A stretch of DNA of 50,781 nt from Alteromonadaceae bacterium (GCA_015487235.1 WFQC01000165.1:1-50781); one strand, 5' to 3'. Numbered from the stretch's first letter, positions 1 to 8,850 are shown. Program-made: numbers and translations. Notes: a model not told the origin generated them from the sequence alone.

Positions 1-96
1 CTATCAAGGCTTCACCCAAGCAATATCAGTATGCGGAGAAAATTAAAACGTGCTGCCAGAGTAGACGAATTTAGGGCAGAATTAATCTTCGGTTAA
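1..96 (+). CDS. possible 3' end of an unidentified gene cut by the window edge
   Basis: Frame 1 is open from the first base to a TAA at 94-96, giving 31 residues rich in Arg and Lys that end in RAELIFG. I do not recognise the family. It would converge on the halogenase gene, with the hairpin at 142-166 between them. An open stretch this short can occur by chance, so this is only a possibility. Confidence 0.25.
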   Translation, partial: LSRLHPSNISMRRKLKRAARVDEFRAELIFG

Positions 97-141
97 AAAT
101 TCATCAAAGTATGCGGTTACCCTGAATTGATGTGTACATTT

Positions 142-166
142 TAGTAACACATCCTTTGTGTTACTA
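142..166. terminator. hairpin between convergent ends
   Basis: TAGTAACAC and GTGTTACTA form a perfect 9-bp inverted repeat with a 7-base loop, 12 bases beyond the halogenase stop codon. Neither side is followed by a long T run, so it may be a weak bidirectional terminator or an mRNA-end stabilising structure. Confidence 0.4.
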
Positions 167-178
167 TAAAGAAGGATC

Positions 179-1645
179 TTAGAATTGAGATAAATAGTCT
201 TTATGTAAGGGTATATTTTCTATAACAATTGCGATTTGTTTTATATAGTTATTGAGAATATTCTCTAATTTTTGACTATCCATTTGTTCTGCTAACGGAT
301 CAACAGAATTAGGCACAACCCCTTGCCCAACAAGTACTTGCACCCAGGCTTCTTTAGCAAAAATATCTTCTTCTGCTTTAAATATCCGTCCGTTCTCTTT
401 GAATAATTTAATTTTATGCATTAAAGACGCAGGTATATCCATTGCAACCCTATCTTTCCAGAAAGAAGAATCTTGTCTTGTTGTTGCTTTATAATGAAGA
501 ATGATAAAGTCTCTTATACTTTCAAACTCTAAATCAGCTTGTTTGTTGTACTCATTAATTTCTTCATTACATAAACACTCACTTGGAAATAACTTGATCA
601 AACGTACAATACTTGATTGTATTAAATACAAACTAGTTGATTCTAAAGGTTCAAGAAAACCTGATGATAAACCGATAGCGACACAGTTTTTATTCCATAA
701 TTTTTTGCGCTTTCCTGTTGTAAAGCTAAAATGACGAGGTTTACTAAGCAGCTCCCCTTCTATATTTGATAATAGAAGACGCTCAGCTTCCTGTTTATCA
801 ATATATTTATCAGAATAAACAAGCCCATTGCCTACTCGGTGCTGTAAAGGTATCCGCCACTGCCAACCTACTTTATGCGCAATAGCTCGCGTATAAGGAG
901 ATATCTCATTATTTATATGTTTAGAGGGTACTGCAATAGCACTATTTGTTGGCAACCAATGTGTCCAGTCTTCATAACCTGTATGTAAAGCTTCCTCAAT
1001 CAATAAGGCTTTAAAACCAGTACAATCAATAAAAAGATCACCACTTATAGTTTGTTCACTATCAAGTAATATTGAATCAATATGACCTGAAACTTTGTTT
1101 ACATTTACTTTTTCAACTTTAGCTTCAATTCTTTCAACACCAAGGTCTTGAGAATAATTAGCGAGATATTTAGCATATAAAATAGCATCAAAGTGATAAG
1201 CATACTTTAAAAAGCCTTTGTCTTTTGCTTCAAATTTATTTTCTTTTGCCGCTGCGGCATTAATAGAAAAATCCCACAGTTCATATTTATTTTTACACCT
1301 AAGCCAGTAATTATAAAAATCACATGGCCCTATTTGTGCCCCTATAACGCCAAAGGCATGAATATATTTTTCTCTTTCAGTTGACCAATTCTCAAATTGT
1401 ATTCCTAGTTTAAACGTTGCTTTTGTATATTTGATAAAATCAGCTTCTTTAATACCCAATATTTGATTAAATATTTGTATAGCTGGAATTGTAGCCTCTC
1501 CAACACCAATAATTCCAATATCTGGAGACTCTACCAAAGTTATATCTAAATGATTACCAAGCATTTTCGCCAACATTGCAGCTGTCATCCAACCAGAAGC
1601 ACCCCCACCAACGATAACAACTTTTTTTATAGTTTTTTTCATCAT
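179..1645 (-). CDS. flavin-dependent tryptophan halogenase family protein
   Basis: This 488-residue protein belongs to the FADH2-dependent halogenase family, which makes hypohalous acid from O2 and halide and uses an active-site lysine to halogenate a substrate. The FAD-binding motif GGGASGW lies at residues 13-19. Lys79 sits in TFKLGIQFENW, at the position of the catalytic lysine of PrnA. The family WxWxIP signature is present as WQWRIP at 261-266, and the LEPLEST segment at 331-337 holds the conserved catalytic Glu. The start is supported by AAGG placed 5 bases upstream. It lies directly downstream of a TonB-dependent receptor. Halogenase-like proteins beside such receptors are common in marine bacteria, and free tryptophan need not be the substrate. 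The fold and chemistry are well supported, the substrate is unknown. Confidence 0.88.
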   Translation of the reverse strand: MMKKTIKKVVIVGGGASGWMTAAMLAKMLGNHLDITLVESPDIGIIGVGEATIPAIQIFNQILGIKEADFIKYTKATFKLGIQFENWSTEREKYIHAFGVIGAQIGPCDFYNYWLRCKNKYELWDFSINAAAAKENKFEAKDKGFLKYAYHFDAILYAKYLANYSQDLGVERIEAKVEKVNVNKVSGHIDSILLDSEQTISGDLFIDCTGFKALLIEEALHTGYEDWTHWLPTNSAIAVPSKHINNEISPYTRAIAHKVGWQWRIPLQHRVGNGLVYSDKYIDKQEAERLLLSNIEGELLSKPRHFSFTTGKRKKLWNKNCVAIGLSSGFLEPLESTSLYLIQSSIVRLIKLFPSECLCNEEINEYNKQADLEFESIRDFIILHYKATTRQDSSFWKDRVAMDIPASLMHKIKLFKENGRIFKAEEDIFAKEAWVQVLVGQGVVPNSVDPLAEQMDSQKLENILNNYIKQIAIVIENIPLHKDYLSQF

Positions 1646-1666
1646 GTTACCTTATTTCACAAATAA

Positions 1667-1691
1667 AAATGCCGCTAAAATAGCGGCATTT
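1667..1691 (-). terminator. rho-independent terminator after the TonB receptor, in the halogenase leader
   Basis: AAATGCCGCTA and TAGCGGCATTT form a perfect 11-bp stem with a 3-base loop. On the minus strand it is followed by a run of five T. It begins 30 bases after the receptor stop and ends 21 bases before the halogenase start codon, so halogenase transcription from the receptor promoter must read through it. Confidence 0.8.
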
Positions 1692-1720
1692 ACGACATTT
1701 AATAAATCATAAAAAATTTA

Positions 1721-4600
1721 TTAGAATGATTGTGTTACACGAACAAACCAACTACGTCCAAATAAGCGGTAGTTACTTTCATCAGTATTACCATTGAAAG
1801 CAGGTTCAATATATGGAGGTTGCTCATCTGTTAAGTTTGTAACACCAATAGATACAACAGTGTTAGTATCAAAGTTATATGTTGCTGTTACATCATGATA
1901 TAAGTACGAAGGTACTGTATATACATGTAATGGGCTCTCAGGATCTGTAGGATCTACTGGTGTTGTTCCCCAATAAAGTAACTCGGTATACTCTAAACCA
2001 GACATATAATTAGCAGCATAGCTAATTGTTAAGTTATCAATAGTATAGTCTGCATTAAAGTTAGCTTTATTAGTAGCATAGCTTGTATCATTTTCGAACA
2101 ATCCGTTAAGATCTTCCATTTCAAACTCAAATGATTCAGCATTGTAGTTTTGGTTCTTACGCTCTAAGAAATGAGTCCATGATAAGTTGAAGCGGAAATC
2201 ACCACCAAAGGCTTCAACGCCATAGTTCATTTCAACGTCAATACCTTTTGCTGTCATACGGCTTAAGTTCGCTACTTTAGCACTTAAACGAGTAATTTCA
2301 CCATTAGTTCGTGTAATGTTATTACAAAGCTCTTGGATACCGCCTAAATAACAACCTTTCAATGAATCATCAGCACCAACTGTATCTAAAACTTTCTCAA
2401 TATCAATTGACCAGTAATCAACAGTAATACCTAAACCTTCTACAAAATCAGGAGAATAAGCAAAACCTACCGTATAAGTTTCACCCTCTTCTGGTTTAAG
2501 GTCTGGGTTACCACCAACACGTGCTAACTGCTGTGCATCTTCATTACCACTACCACCAGCAGGTACACCATCTGCTTGACAGTAACCTTGTTGTGCGCTT
2601 GTTAATGAATCCCAGTTAGATTGGCGACATGGGTCGGTCGTAGGTGGAAATGAATCACTCTCTGGTGCATATAAAGAACCAATTCCTGGTGCTCTAAATA
2701 CGGTACCGTATGTACCACGAATCAATAATTCATCAACAACTTTCCACTCTAGGCCTAATTGATAAGTTGACGCACTACCAAAGGCACTGAAGTCATCATA
2801 TCTGAAGCCAACAGGAATAGTTAAGCTTTCTGCAAACGGTGCATCAGCTAAAACAGGAATACTAAATTCAGCAAATAAACTTGTTACGTCATATTCACCG
2901 CTAGTTCCTTTAGATTTGTTACCTGTAACTTCTTGCATGAACTTACCAGAGTCTACTTGAGCTTCAGCTTGTTCTTTACGGTATTCAAAACCAAAACCAC
3001 CTGAAATAGCACCTGCTGGTAATTCATAGAATTCATTACCAATAAAACCAGTTATCGTTTGTAGAGTATAGTTGCTTGCATCAACTAAAGGTGCAGAAAC
3101 ATAATCGAGCATTTCAGGCGTAATAGCACCTGGGCCACCAAAAATATTCATTGATACACAGTCAGCAATAGGTTCACTTGGAGTACCACAAACGATATTA
3201 CCTTCGGAATCTTGGAAAGATGGTCCCATAGCTTTAGCTAAGTTTGGTCCGTATAATTGACCAAAGTCAGTGCTAGTTGTTTGGCTATAACCATAGTTAT
3301 AGTTTAAGTCATAATACCAACCATCACCAAACTCACCTTCGATACCTAATACTTGTTGGAAACGAACAACATCTTGTTCAAAACTACGTCCACCTTCTAA
3401 CATACGACGACGAGAGCGAACAACATCTTCACCAAATGGGTTATAGAAGTTATCTCTAGATACACCATTGAAAGGAGTACCATCTGGTAATGTGCCGCTA
3501 TACGCTGGATCATAACGAGTATCATAAGGAACCGCAGCTAACTCTTGACGTGATGTACGCTTATTAATACGAGTCTCAGTATACACTTTTACATTATCGT
3601 TAACTTCAAAGCTACCTTCAACGAAGAAGTTTAACTTTTTATACGGTGTTTGTAAGTAGTTTACTGGTGCATAGTTATAAGTATCGTTGTTTGGACCACC
3701 GCCAACATAATCACGCATATCAGCTAAAGTAGCAACACCTGGCCCACAAGTACCATTTGTTTGATTTGGACGACCAGAAGCGAAGTAGAAGTTACCACAA
3801 GGAATAGAGCCACTACCCAATAATAATACATTAGGGTTATCTTGGTCTGTACCGATTAGACCGTTTTTCCAAAATGACTCTTCTGCCTCTGATCCCCACA
3901 CTTGCCATGGATAATTAAAGAAGTTAACACTTGTATCACCTTGATAAACTTCTTGTTGTTCCACATAGTCAACACCAACAACAACATGACCAGCATCAAA
4001 TTCTTTACCAGCAACAATACTAAAACTCTTTTGCTCATTTTCTGTCACATCAAAAGAATTTTTCATTTGAGCCGTTACTTCAACGCCTTCAAAATCAGTT
4101 CTAGTAATAATGTTTACAACACCAGCAACAGCATCAGCACCATAAGTTGCAGAAGCACCATCTTTCAGTACTTCGATGCGCTTGATCATTGAACTTGGAA
4201 TGCTTTGGAAATCAGATGATACAGGACGACGACCATTAACTAATACTAGAGTACGAGAAGAACCTAAACCACGTAGTTCGATGAATGTACCACCGCTACC
4301 GCCGTTATTGGTTGTTGTCATTGTTGGTGAACCAGACATTACCGAACTATTCTGTAAGAATTGGCCAACATCTTGAATACCTTGAACTTTCATTTGTTCT
4401 GCTGTTATAACCGTAACCGGAGATGCAGATTCCATATCCGTACGTTTAAGGCGAGAACCCGTTACCTCAATACGCTCTACTTCGTCTGCTTTATTTTCTT
4501 CATCAGCAGAGAAAGCTTGAGTTGAAATGGTTGCCGCTGATGCAGCACCAAAAATCATCGCTAAGCGCACAGCCTTAGCTATTTTGCTATTATTGTACAT
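1721..4600 (-). CDS. TonB-dependent outer-membrane receptor
   Basis: This 959-residue TonB-dependent receptor imports a ligand across the outer membrane using energy passed on by TonB-ExbBD. It has a signal peptide (about 1-33), a TonB-box-like segment VERIEVTGSRL, and a plug domain with the hallmark IELRGLGSSRTLVLVNGRR and IKRIEVLKDGASATYGADAVAGVVNII. The long beta-barrel ends in the expected aromatic residue (VRVTQSF). I chose the ATG at 4598-4600 because AGGGAG lies 5 bases before it; an upstream in-frame start at 4618 lacks such a site. The plug resembles receptors for carbohydrates or peptides rather than classical siderophore receptors, but the ligand cannot be read from sequence. The neighbouring halogenase suggests a shared substrate pathway. 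Confidence 0.92.
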   Translation of the reverse strand: MYNNSKIAKAVRLAMIFGAASAATISTQAFSADEENKADEVERIEVTGSRLKRTDMESASPVTVITAEQMKVQGIQDVGQFLQNSSVMSGSPTMTTTNNGGSGGTFIELRGLGSSRTLVLVNGRRPVSSDFQSIPSSMIKRIEVLKDGASATYGADAVAGVVNIITRTDFEGVEVTAQMKNSFDVTENEQKSFSIVAGKEFDAGHVVVGVDYVEQQEVYQGDTSVNFFNYPWQVWGSEAEESFWKNGLIGTDQDNPNVLLLGSGSIPCGNFYFASGRPNQTNGTCGPGVATLADMRDYVGGGPNNDTYNYAPVNYLQTPYKKLNFFVEGSFEVNDNVKVYTETRINKRTSRQELAAVPYDTRYDPAYSGTLPDGTPFNGVSRDNFYNPFGEDVVRSRRRMLEGGRSFEQDVVRFQQVLGIEGEFGDGWYYDLNYNYGYSQTTSTDFGQLYGPNLAKAMGPSFQDSEGNIVCGTPSEPIADCVSMNIFGGPGAITPEMLDYVSAPLVDASNYTLQTITGFIGNEFYELPAGAISGGFGFEYRKEQAEAQVDSGKFMQEVTGNKSKGTSGEYDVTSLFAEFSIPVLADAPFAESLTIPVGFRYDDFSAFGSASTYQLGLEWKVVDELLIRGTYGTVFRAPGIGSLYAPESDSFPPTTDPCRQSNWDSLTSAQQGYCQADGVPAGGSGNEDAQQLARVGGNPDLKPEEGETYTVGFAYSPDFVEGLGITVDYWSIDIEKVLDTVGADDSLKGCYLGGIQELCNNITRTNGEITRLSAKVANLSRMTAKGIDVEMNYGVEAFGGDFRFNLSWTHFLERKNQNYNAESFEFEMEDLNGLFENDTSYATNKANFNADYTIDNLTISYAANYMSGLEYTELLYWGTTPVDPTDPESPLHVYTVPSYLYHDVTATYNFDTNTVVSIGVTNLTDEQPPYIEPAFNGNTDESNYRLFGRSWFVRVTQSF

Positions 4601-4702
4601 GTTTACTCCCTGGATCACTTTATGTGAATCTAGTGTTTTAATATCGAAACATATCCTTATCCCATTAATGGAGACAAAAATTGCTTCGTTGTTTTTATCA
4701 TT

Positions 4703-4715
4703 AGGTCATTGACCT
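4703..4715. promoter_or_regulatory. 13-bp palindrome upstream of the TonB receptor, candidate operator
   Basis: AGGTCA-T-TGACCT is a perfect 6-1-6 palindrome about 100 bases upstream of the receptor start codon. The symmetry and location fit a dimeric regulator site. No regulator can be named, and short palindromes also occur by chance. Confidence 0.3.
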
Positions 4716-5015
4716 GATCTGTCACCCTAAATAGTAAACGGAATACAGCAAGGGGGTCAACACTCTTTGTTGCAATTTTGTAATATTACTTAAAACGACA
4801 AGCAGAACAAAAAACAACCACCCCGAAAAACTTAAATATATATCCTTTTATTTCAATATGTTATACTTACCCAAAGGGTTTGGTTTGATGTAAATATAAT
4901 TGTACTATTTAGATAAAAACAGCCACGTAAAAACAATAATACCTTAAATATCAACAACAAAGGCTCAAAACCAGATTTTTTCAAATATATTTAAAGAAAA
5001 TTGTAACTGAAGCAA

Positions 5016-5032
5016 TTATTTACAGTAAATAA
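5016..5032. promoter_or_regulatory. 17-bp palindrome upstream of the TSUP gene, candidate operator
   Basis: TTATTTAC-A-GTAAATAA is a perfect 8-1-8 palindrome ending 72 bases before the transporter start codon. It could bind a dimeric regulator or form a small hairpin in a leader transcript. The regulator is unknown. Confidence 0.35.
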
Positions 5033-5104
5033 CAACATAAACTTTATAGAACTATTGTGATAAACTCAGCTTTGCGCTTAAAAATAACAGTACCTTGCTA
5101 TTTT

Positions 5105-5875
5105 ATGGATCCTTTACTCGATTTTAATTTGCTGATCACACTTTGCAGTGTTGGTTTTTTAGCTGGTTTTATAGATGCCATAGCTGGTGGTGGCGGTATG
5201 TTAACTATTCCTACATTGTTAGCCTCAGGCTTACCACCGCATATTGCTTTAGGTACAAACAAGCTTGCCGCAACCTTTGGTTCTTTTACGGCCTCAATCA
5301 CTTTTTATCGCAAAAAATTATTTAACCCTAAATTTTGGCGGCTGTCTCTTTTAGCTACAGCCATTGGCGCTATTATGGGCACGATAATCGTTAGTTATCT
5401 CTCTACAAGCTTCTTAGATAAGGCTTTACCTATACTTATTGTGGCAACCGCATTGTATACCTTAGTTTCTAAGACAGTGTTAAATAACACGAGTCAATTG
5501 CCACCTTTTGATAGAAAAATGAAATTTAAACAAATATTTCAAGGGTTTACCTTAGGGTTTTATGATGGTGTTGCAGGGCCTGGTACAGGCGCATTTTGGA
5601 CAGTATCTTCATCAATGCTTTATAAAGTTAATATTTTAATTTGTAGTGGTTTAGCCCGCTCAACCAATTTTATTAGTAATATTTGTTCATTACTTACTTT
5701 TTTGTATTTAGGGCAAGTTAACTTACTGCTCGGCATTGCTATGGGGGTTTTTATGATGCTAGGTTCATGGGTCGGTGCTCATTCGGCCATTAAATTTGGT
5801 GGTAAGTTTATTCGCCCTGTATTTACTATTATTGTTATTGCTTTATCAATAAAATTGGCTTATCAAGCATGGTAA
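5105..5875 (+). CDS. yfcA: TSUP family membrane transporter, YfcA-like
   Basis: This is a 256-residue inner-membrane protein of the TauE/SafE (TSUP) family, whose members export sulfite, sulfoacetate or related organosulfur anions. The family's two internal repeats are visible: GFIDAIAGGGGMLTIP at 21-36 and GFYDGVAGPGTGAFW at 151-165, each opening a bundle of hydrophobic helices. The sequence lines up well with E. coli YfcA from memory. An earlier in-frame GTG at 5057 would add 16 residues before the conserved start. I prefer the ATG at 5105, although neither has a clear ribosome binding site. It overlaps priC by 7 bases, so the two genes are probably cotranscribed. The substrate is unknown. 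Confidence 0.88.
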   Translation: MDPLLDFNLLITLCSVGFLAGFIDAIAGGGGMLTIPTLLASGLPPHIALGTNKLAATFGSFTASITFYRKKLFNPKFWRLSLLATAIGAIMGTIIVSYLSTSFLDKALPILIVATALYTLVSKTVLNNTSQLPPFDRKMKFKQIFQGFTLGFYDGVAGPGTGAFWTVSSSMLYKVNILICSGLARSTNFISNICSLLTFLYLGQVNLLLGIAMGVFMMLGSWVGAHSAIKFGGKFIRPVFTIIVIALSIKLAYQAW

Positions 5876-6492
5876 AAAAGTCAGCGATTGCACGCATCAA
5901 AACAATTCTCAACGCAATTAAACAGCAAGCAAAGGCTATTGATCACACCAATAAGGCTCGCCCTGCACATCAGACACTGGTTGAAAACGATTTATTCTCA
6001 ATGACACTATTTAGTACAAGCAGCGATCAATACTGTGCTTATGTAAATGAAACAATAAAAAAAACTAATGAGCTTGAAAAACTTTTAGCAGCAAACCTTA
6101 GCGAACTTGCCAGCGAGCAACTTACTCAAATAGAGCAGCAAATTATTGCACTGAATAATGCCTTAAAAGCAAATAATGTTTTACATCAAGACAGCCAATA
6201 TCAACTTAATAAGCGTAAAGTCAAAACACAACAATATAAGTACCAAAAAGCAACACAAGCCGTTATACAGTCAAGCCAAAACTTATATCAAAAACTGGCT
6301 GAGCATCATGAATTTGAACGACGATTGGCCACAATGATCGCAGAAAGAGAATATCAGCGGGCAGACTCAAGTAATAAAGAATCTCAAAAAATCACCCAAG
6401 AAATATTAAAGCTCCACCAACGATTAGGTCGCTGCCGTCAAGCTATAACACAAATAGAAAAAGAAATAGAACGTGCAGAAAAAACGATATAA
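5869..6492 (+). CDS. priC: primosomal replication protein PriC
   Basis: This 207-residue, mostly helical protein matches the PriC family, which reloads the DnaB helicase at stalled forks independently of PriA. The C-terminal signature is clear: FERRLATMIAERE (149 onward), followed by a helix containing LGRCRQAITQIEKEIER, which parallels the ERRLREMVAER and LARCRHALEKIE segments of E. coli PriC. The N-terminal half is diverged, as is usual for this family. The start ATG lies within the last codons of the upstream transporter gene. Confidence 0.82.
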   Translation: MVKKSAIARIKTILNAIKQQAKAIDHTNKARPAHQTLVENDLFSMTLFSTSSDQYCAYVNETIKKTNELEKLLAANLSELASEQLTQIEQQIIALNNALKANNVLHQDSQYQLNKRKVKTQQYKYQKATQAVIQSSQNLYQKLAEHHEFERRLATMIAEREYQRADSSNKESQKITQEILKLHQRLGRCRQAITQIEKEIERAEKTI

Positions 6493-6562
6493 TACTATTT
6501 AATAAAAACTCGAACAAATAACTGATCAACCTTGCTGGTTAAAATAATGCCTAACAGCGTTA

Positions 6563-6599
6563 TGAATTTTGTAAGTAGAATAGTTACTTACAAAATTCA
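6563..6599. repeat. 15-bp perfect inverted repeat, long hairpin
   Basis: TGAATTTTGTAAGTA (6563-6577) and TACTTACAAAATTCA (6585-6599) are perfect inverted copies around a 7-base loop, midway between priC and comFB. No T run follows on either strand, so it is not a standard intrinsic terminator. An open frame of 70 codons covering 6532-6744 runs through it but shows no homology I recognise. Confidence 0.6.
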
Positions 6600-6743
6600 A
6601 GCCTTGCTAACCATCATTTTTCCTGCGCAAATTTTAGATCATTTACTTAATAGCGTTGGTATAATTTTTAACTTCAGTTATTTATTGCTAGTATTAACAA
6701 GCAGGTACACCCGTAATAAACACTCTAACATGAGGTCGATTTA

Positions 6744-7013
6744 ATGAAAATTTCTGATGATATCCATAATTATTATGAAAAATTAGTGGTTGATTTATTT
6801 AATGAATTAAAACTCGAAGAAAAGCACGATAATGAATTTTTAGCTGACTTAACTTGTATAGTGTTAAATCAACTTCCTACTCGCTATATTCGCCATGAGG
6901 TTGATATGTCTTTTTACTTACCAGCTTCAGAGCGTTTTGAAATGCAAGGGAAAGTAAAAGTCGCGTATAATAAAGCGATTGAATTTATGCTATCAAACTC
7001 GAATGATGAATAA
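6744..7013 (+). CDS. late competence development ComFB family protein
   Basis: This 89-residue protein has the ComFB family layout: an N-terminal IHNYYEKLVVDL helix and the conserved core LTCIVLNQLPTRYIRHEVDMSFYL. The name comes from a Bacillus competence operon. In other bacteria, ComFB-like proteins have been linked to cyclic-dinucleotide signalling, and their biochemical role in gammaproteobacteria is not settled. It is a single gene between priC and the convergent SRP RNA gene. The start follows GAGG about 7 bases upstream. Confidence 0.8.
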   Translation: MKISDDIHNYYEKLVVDLFNELKLEEKHDNEFLADLTCIVLNQLPTRYIRHEVDMSFYLPASERFEMQGKVKVAYNKAIEFMLSNSNDE

Positions 7014-7039
7014 AGAGCTACTATGTAGATAGAATGATT

Positions 7040-7153
7040 GGGTGGCAACCCAATCAGCCACACTCCGGCACATGAGTCGTCTGCTGCGGTTGCTTCCTTC
7101 CGGACCTGGCCGAGTTCACAGAGTATCATTGCGAAGGGACCGAAAGGGTCACC
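7040..7153 (-). ncRNA. ffs: signal recognition particle 4.5S RNA
   Basis: On the minus strand the segment contains CAGGTCCGGAAGGAAGCA, the hallmark apical loop of the bacterial small SRP RNA that binds Ffh. The ends pair (GGTGACCC at the 5' end with GGGTTGCCACC at the 3' end), giving an RNA of about 114 nt, the E. coli 4.5S length. It guides nascent membrane proteins to the translocon. The exact ends are inferred from pairing. Confidence 0.93.
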
Positions 7154-7366
7154 ATAACAAGCTTTAACAAATGATTTTTAAAGCGCGCGAATTATCGCTA
7201 ATCGTTTATCAGTATGCAAGCACTTGTTTTAAAATATAATGCGATTGAGCTATTTTTAAACAAATAGCTCTTATTTTTTAAACTGAATACGAATTAAGTC
7301 GAGTTTAGCACTGCAGCATATTGAGCTTTAAAATAAGTAAGCAAGCTGTTTCTGCGAACAAAAAGT

Positions 7367-7951
7367 TCAAAGACCCTGGGGGTTTTTAGGAGTAATATCA
7401 ACAAAAATTTGTTTGATCTTTTCTAATTCTAGCGCTATATCTTTTCCAATAAAAACTTCTGGATAAACCCGTATTTCTTTCTTCGCAAAATCTAAACTTA
7501 ACGGTACAACAGGTACCTGAGCTAAATGAGCGATATGTAAAAAGCCACTACGCCATTGTGTAGTTTTACGGCGAGTGCCTTCTGGCGCTAACGCAAGTAC
7601 AAGTTTATCACTACCATTAAATAAATTAACCATTTGCCCTACAACGCCATGAGGGCTATTGCGCTTAACAGGAATACCACCAATGGCGTCTAACCATAAT
7701 TTAAATGGCCAAAAAAAGAGCGCATCTTTGCCTAAAAAGCGAATTTTTATTTGTAAGGCGAGCATCGCCGCAACCGCTACGACAAAATCCCAATTGGAGG
7801 TATGAGGCGCTACAGCGACAACAAACTTTGAACGCTTAGGAAAACAACCTACAACTTTCCAACCCAACAGTTGTAGTATTTTCAAACCTAACCATTTTGA
7901 AAAACGATTTTGACGTTGCGGTATTTCTGCACTTAACTCAGGTACTATCAT
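7367..7951 (-). CDS. PlsC-like lysophospholipid acyltransferase family protein
   Basis: This 194-residue protein belongs to the 1-acylglycerol-3-phosphate acyltransferase superfamily. The catalytic HxxxxD motif appears as H50-TSNW-D55, and the phosphate-binding EGTR motif lies at 124-127. It is shorter than true PlsC and lacks an obvious second transmembrane segment. It resembles a group of small acyltransferases that may acylate lysolipids or related substrates at the membrane. It lies 17 bases downstream of the DUF3014 gene and is probably cotranscribed with it. The acyl acceptor is unknown. Confidence 0.82.
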   Translation of the reverse strand: MIVPELSAEIPQRQNRFSKWLGLKILQLLGWKVVGCFPKRSKFVVAVAPHTSNWDFVVAVAAMLALQIKIRFLGKDALFFWPFKLWLDAIGGIPVKRNSPHGVVGQMVNLFNGSDKLVLALAPEGTRRKTTQWRSGFLHIAHLAQVPVVPLSLDFAKKEIRVYPEVFIGKDIALELEKIKQIFVDITPKNPQGL

Positions 7952-7968
7952 TGCTATTTACTTCACAC

Positions 7969-8850
7969 TTAATTTGTCGGGCTATCTAAACGAGCCAGCT
8001 TCTCACTAATTTCTAACAAAACAGATTTAAGTACAAGTAAATTTTCTTTTCCTATACGCAATAATAATTTATCGGCATCACTTAACGCTTCAAGTTCAGG
8101 GTCTTTATAGCGATACATAACACTTGGACGAACAAGCTCTATAGGCTGTTTAGGTATTTCCATATCAAGTACACGTGTAATAGCATCTTGCAAAACCTGT
8201 GTGAAATTTTCATCTGGATAACCTAATTCTGCATAAGCTTTATCAATTAACGGCTTTAATTCGCCATACCAGTTAACGAGGCCTTCGCTGTCAAAAGAGC
8301 GTAAAAGATCAACATATAAACTAAAACGCCGTGTTACTGTTTCATCCCACAACCATATTTGGCTGTTATCAGGCGTAAGAGTATCTGTTTCAATTGCAGA
8401 AAAATGCGTCTGTGGTTGTACTAAAGGGCTATGTTCGTAAGCTAACTGTCCTTGTGCAAAGTTATCGGTAAAAACGACAAAGCGCCTGATCATATCTTCA
8501 TCAATAATAAGTTTTAACAACTCTTTACGCCAAGTCATTGCTTGTAATTTTTCTTGTAACCAAATATCACTTTCATCAAGACTTGGTAGTGGGTTTTCAA
8601 CAATTTCAGGCGTTATAGGTTCATCAACTATTACTGGCTCCGTAGGCTCAACAATAGTTTCCTCAATGTTTGCTGTTATGCTCGGTTCAACGTCTGCATT
8701 TGTTTCTATAGGTTGTTCAACCTTAACTGTGGTTTCAGGTAACTTTGTTTGCTCATCTTGAGTAACAAAAAACCAAAGCATAGCCGCAACCAAAAGCAGA
8801 ATAAAAACGACAATAATAGATGATTTTGAGCTTTGTTCAGTATCTTTCAT
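7969..8850 (-). CDS. DUF3014 domain-containing membrane-anchored protein
   Basis: This 293-residue protein has a short cytoplasmic N-terminus, one membrane helix at about 12-29 and a Pro/Glu/Thr-rich linker (about 35-90). A periplasmic DUF3014 domain follows, recognised by LPSLDESDIWLQEKL, then IRRFVVFTDNFAQGQL. The family is widespread in proteobacteria and has no established function. It precedes the PlsC-like acyltransferase by 17 bases, so a shared envelope role is possible but unproven. Confidence 0.85.
   Translation of the reverse strand: MKDTEQSSKSSIIVVFILLLVAAMLWFFVTQDEQTKLPETTVKVEQPIETNADVEPSITANIEETIVEPTEPVIVDEPITPEIVENPLPSLDESDIWLQEKLQAMTWRKELLKLIIDEDMIRRFVVFTDNFAQGQLAYEHSPLVQPQTHFSAIETDTLTPDNSQIWLWDETVTRRFSLYVDLLRSFDSEGLVNWYGELKPLIDKAYAELGYPDENFTQVLQDAITRVLDMEIPKQPIELVRPSVMYRYKDPELEALSDADKLLLRIGKENLLVLKSVLLEISEKLARLDSPTN

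Larger units (their letters stand above)
4601..5104. other. divergent intergenic region
   Basis: This AT-rich region separates the divergent TonB receptor and TSUP transporter genes. It contains two clean palindromes, listed separately, and no open frame that looks coding. I could not identify convincing -35/-10 pairs with confidence. Confidence 0.7.

Noticed and set aside
3902-4192. 96-codon plus-strand frame inside the TonB receptor gene
   Set aside because: It is the antisense shadow of a strongly supported receptor gene with no start signal or domain.
6532-6744. 70-codon plus-strand frame between priC and comFB
   Set aside because: It runs straight through a 15-bp inverted repeat, has no clear ribosome site and no recognisable domain, so it is more likely non-coding.
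7021-7040. Terminator for the SRP RNA
   Set aside because: The stem at the RNA's 3' end is part of the SRP RNA helix and no T run follows it.
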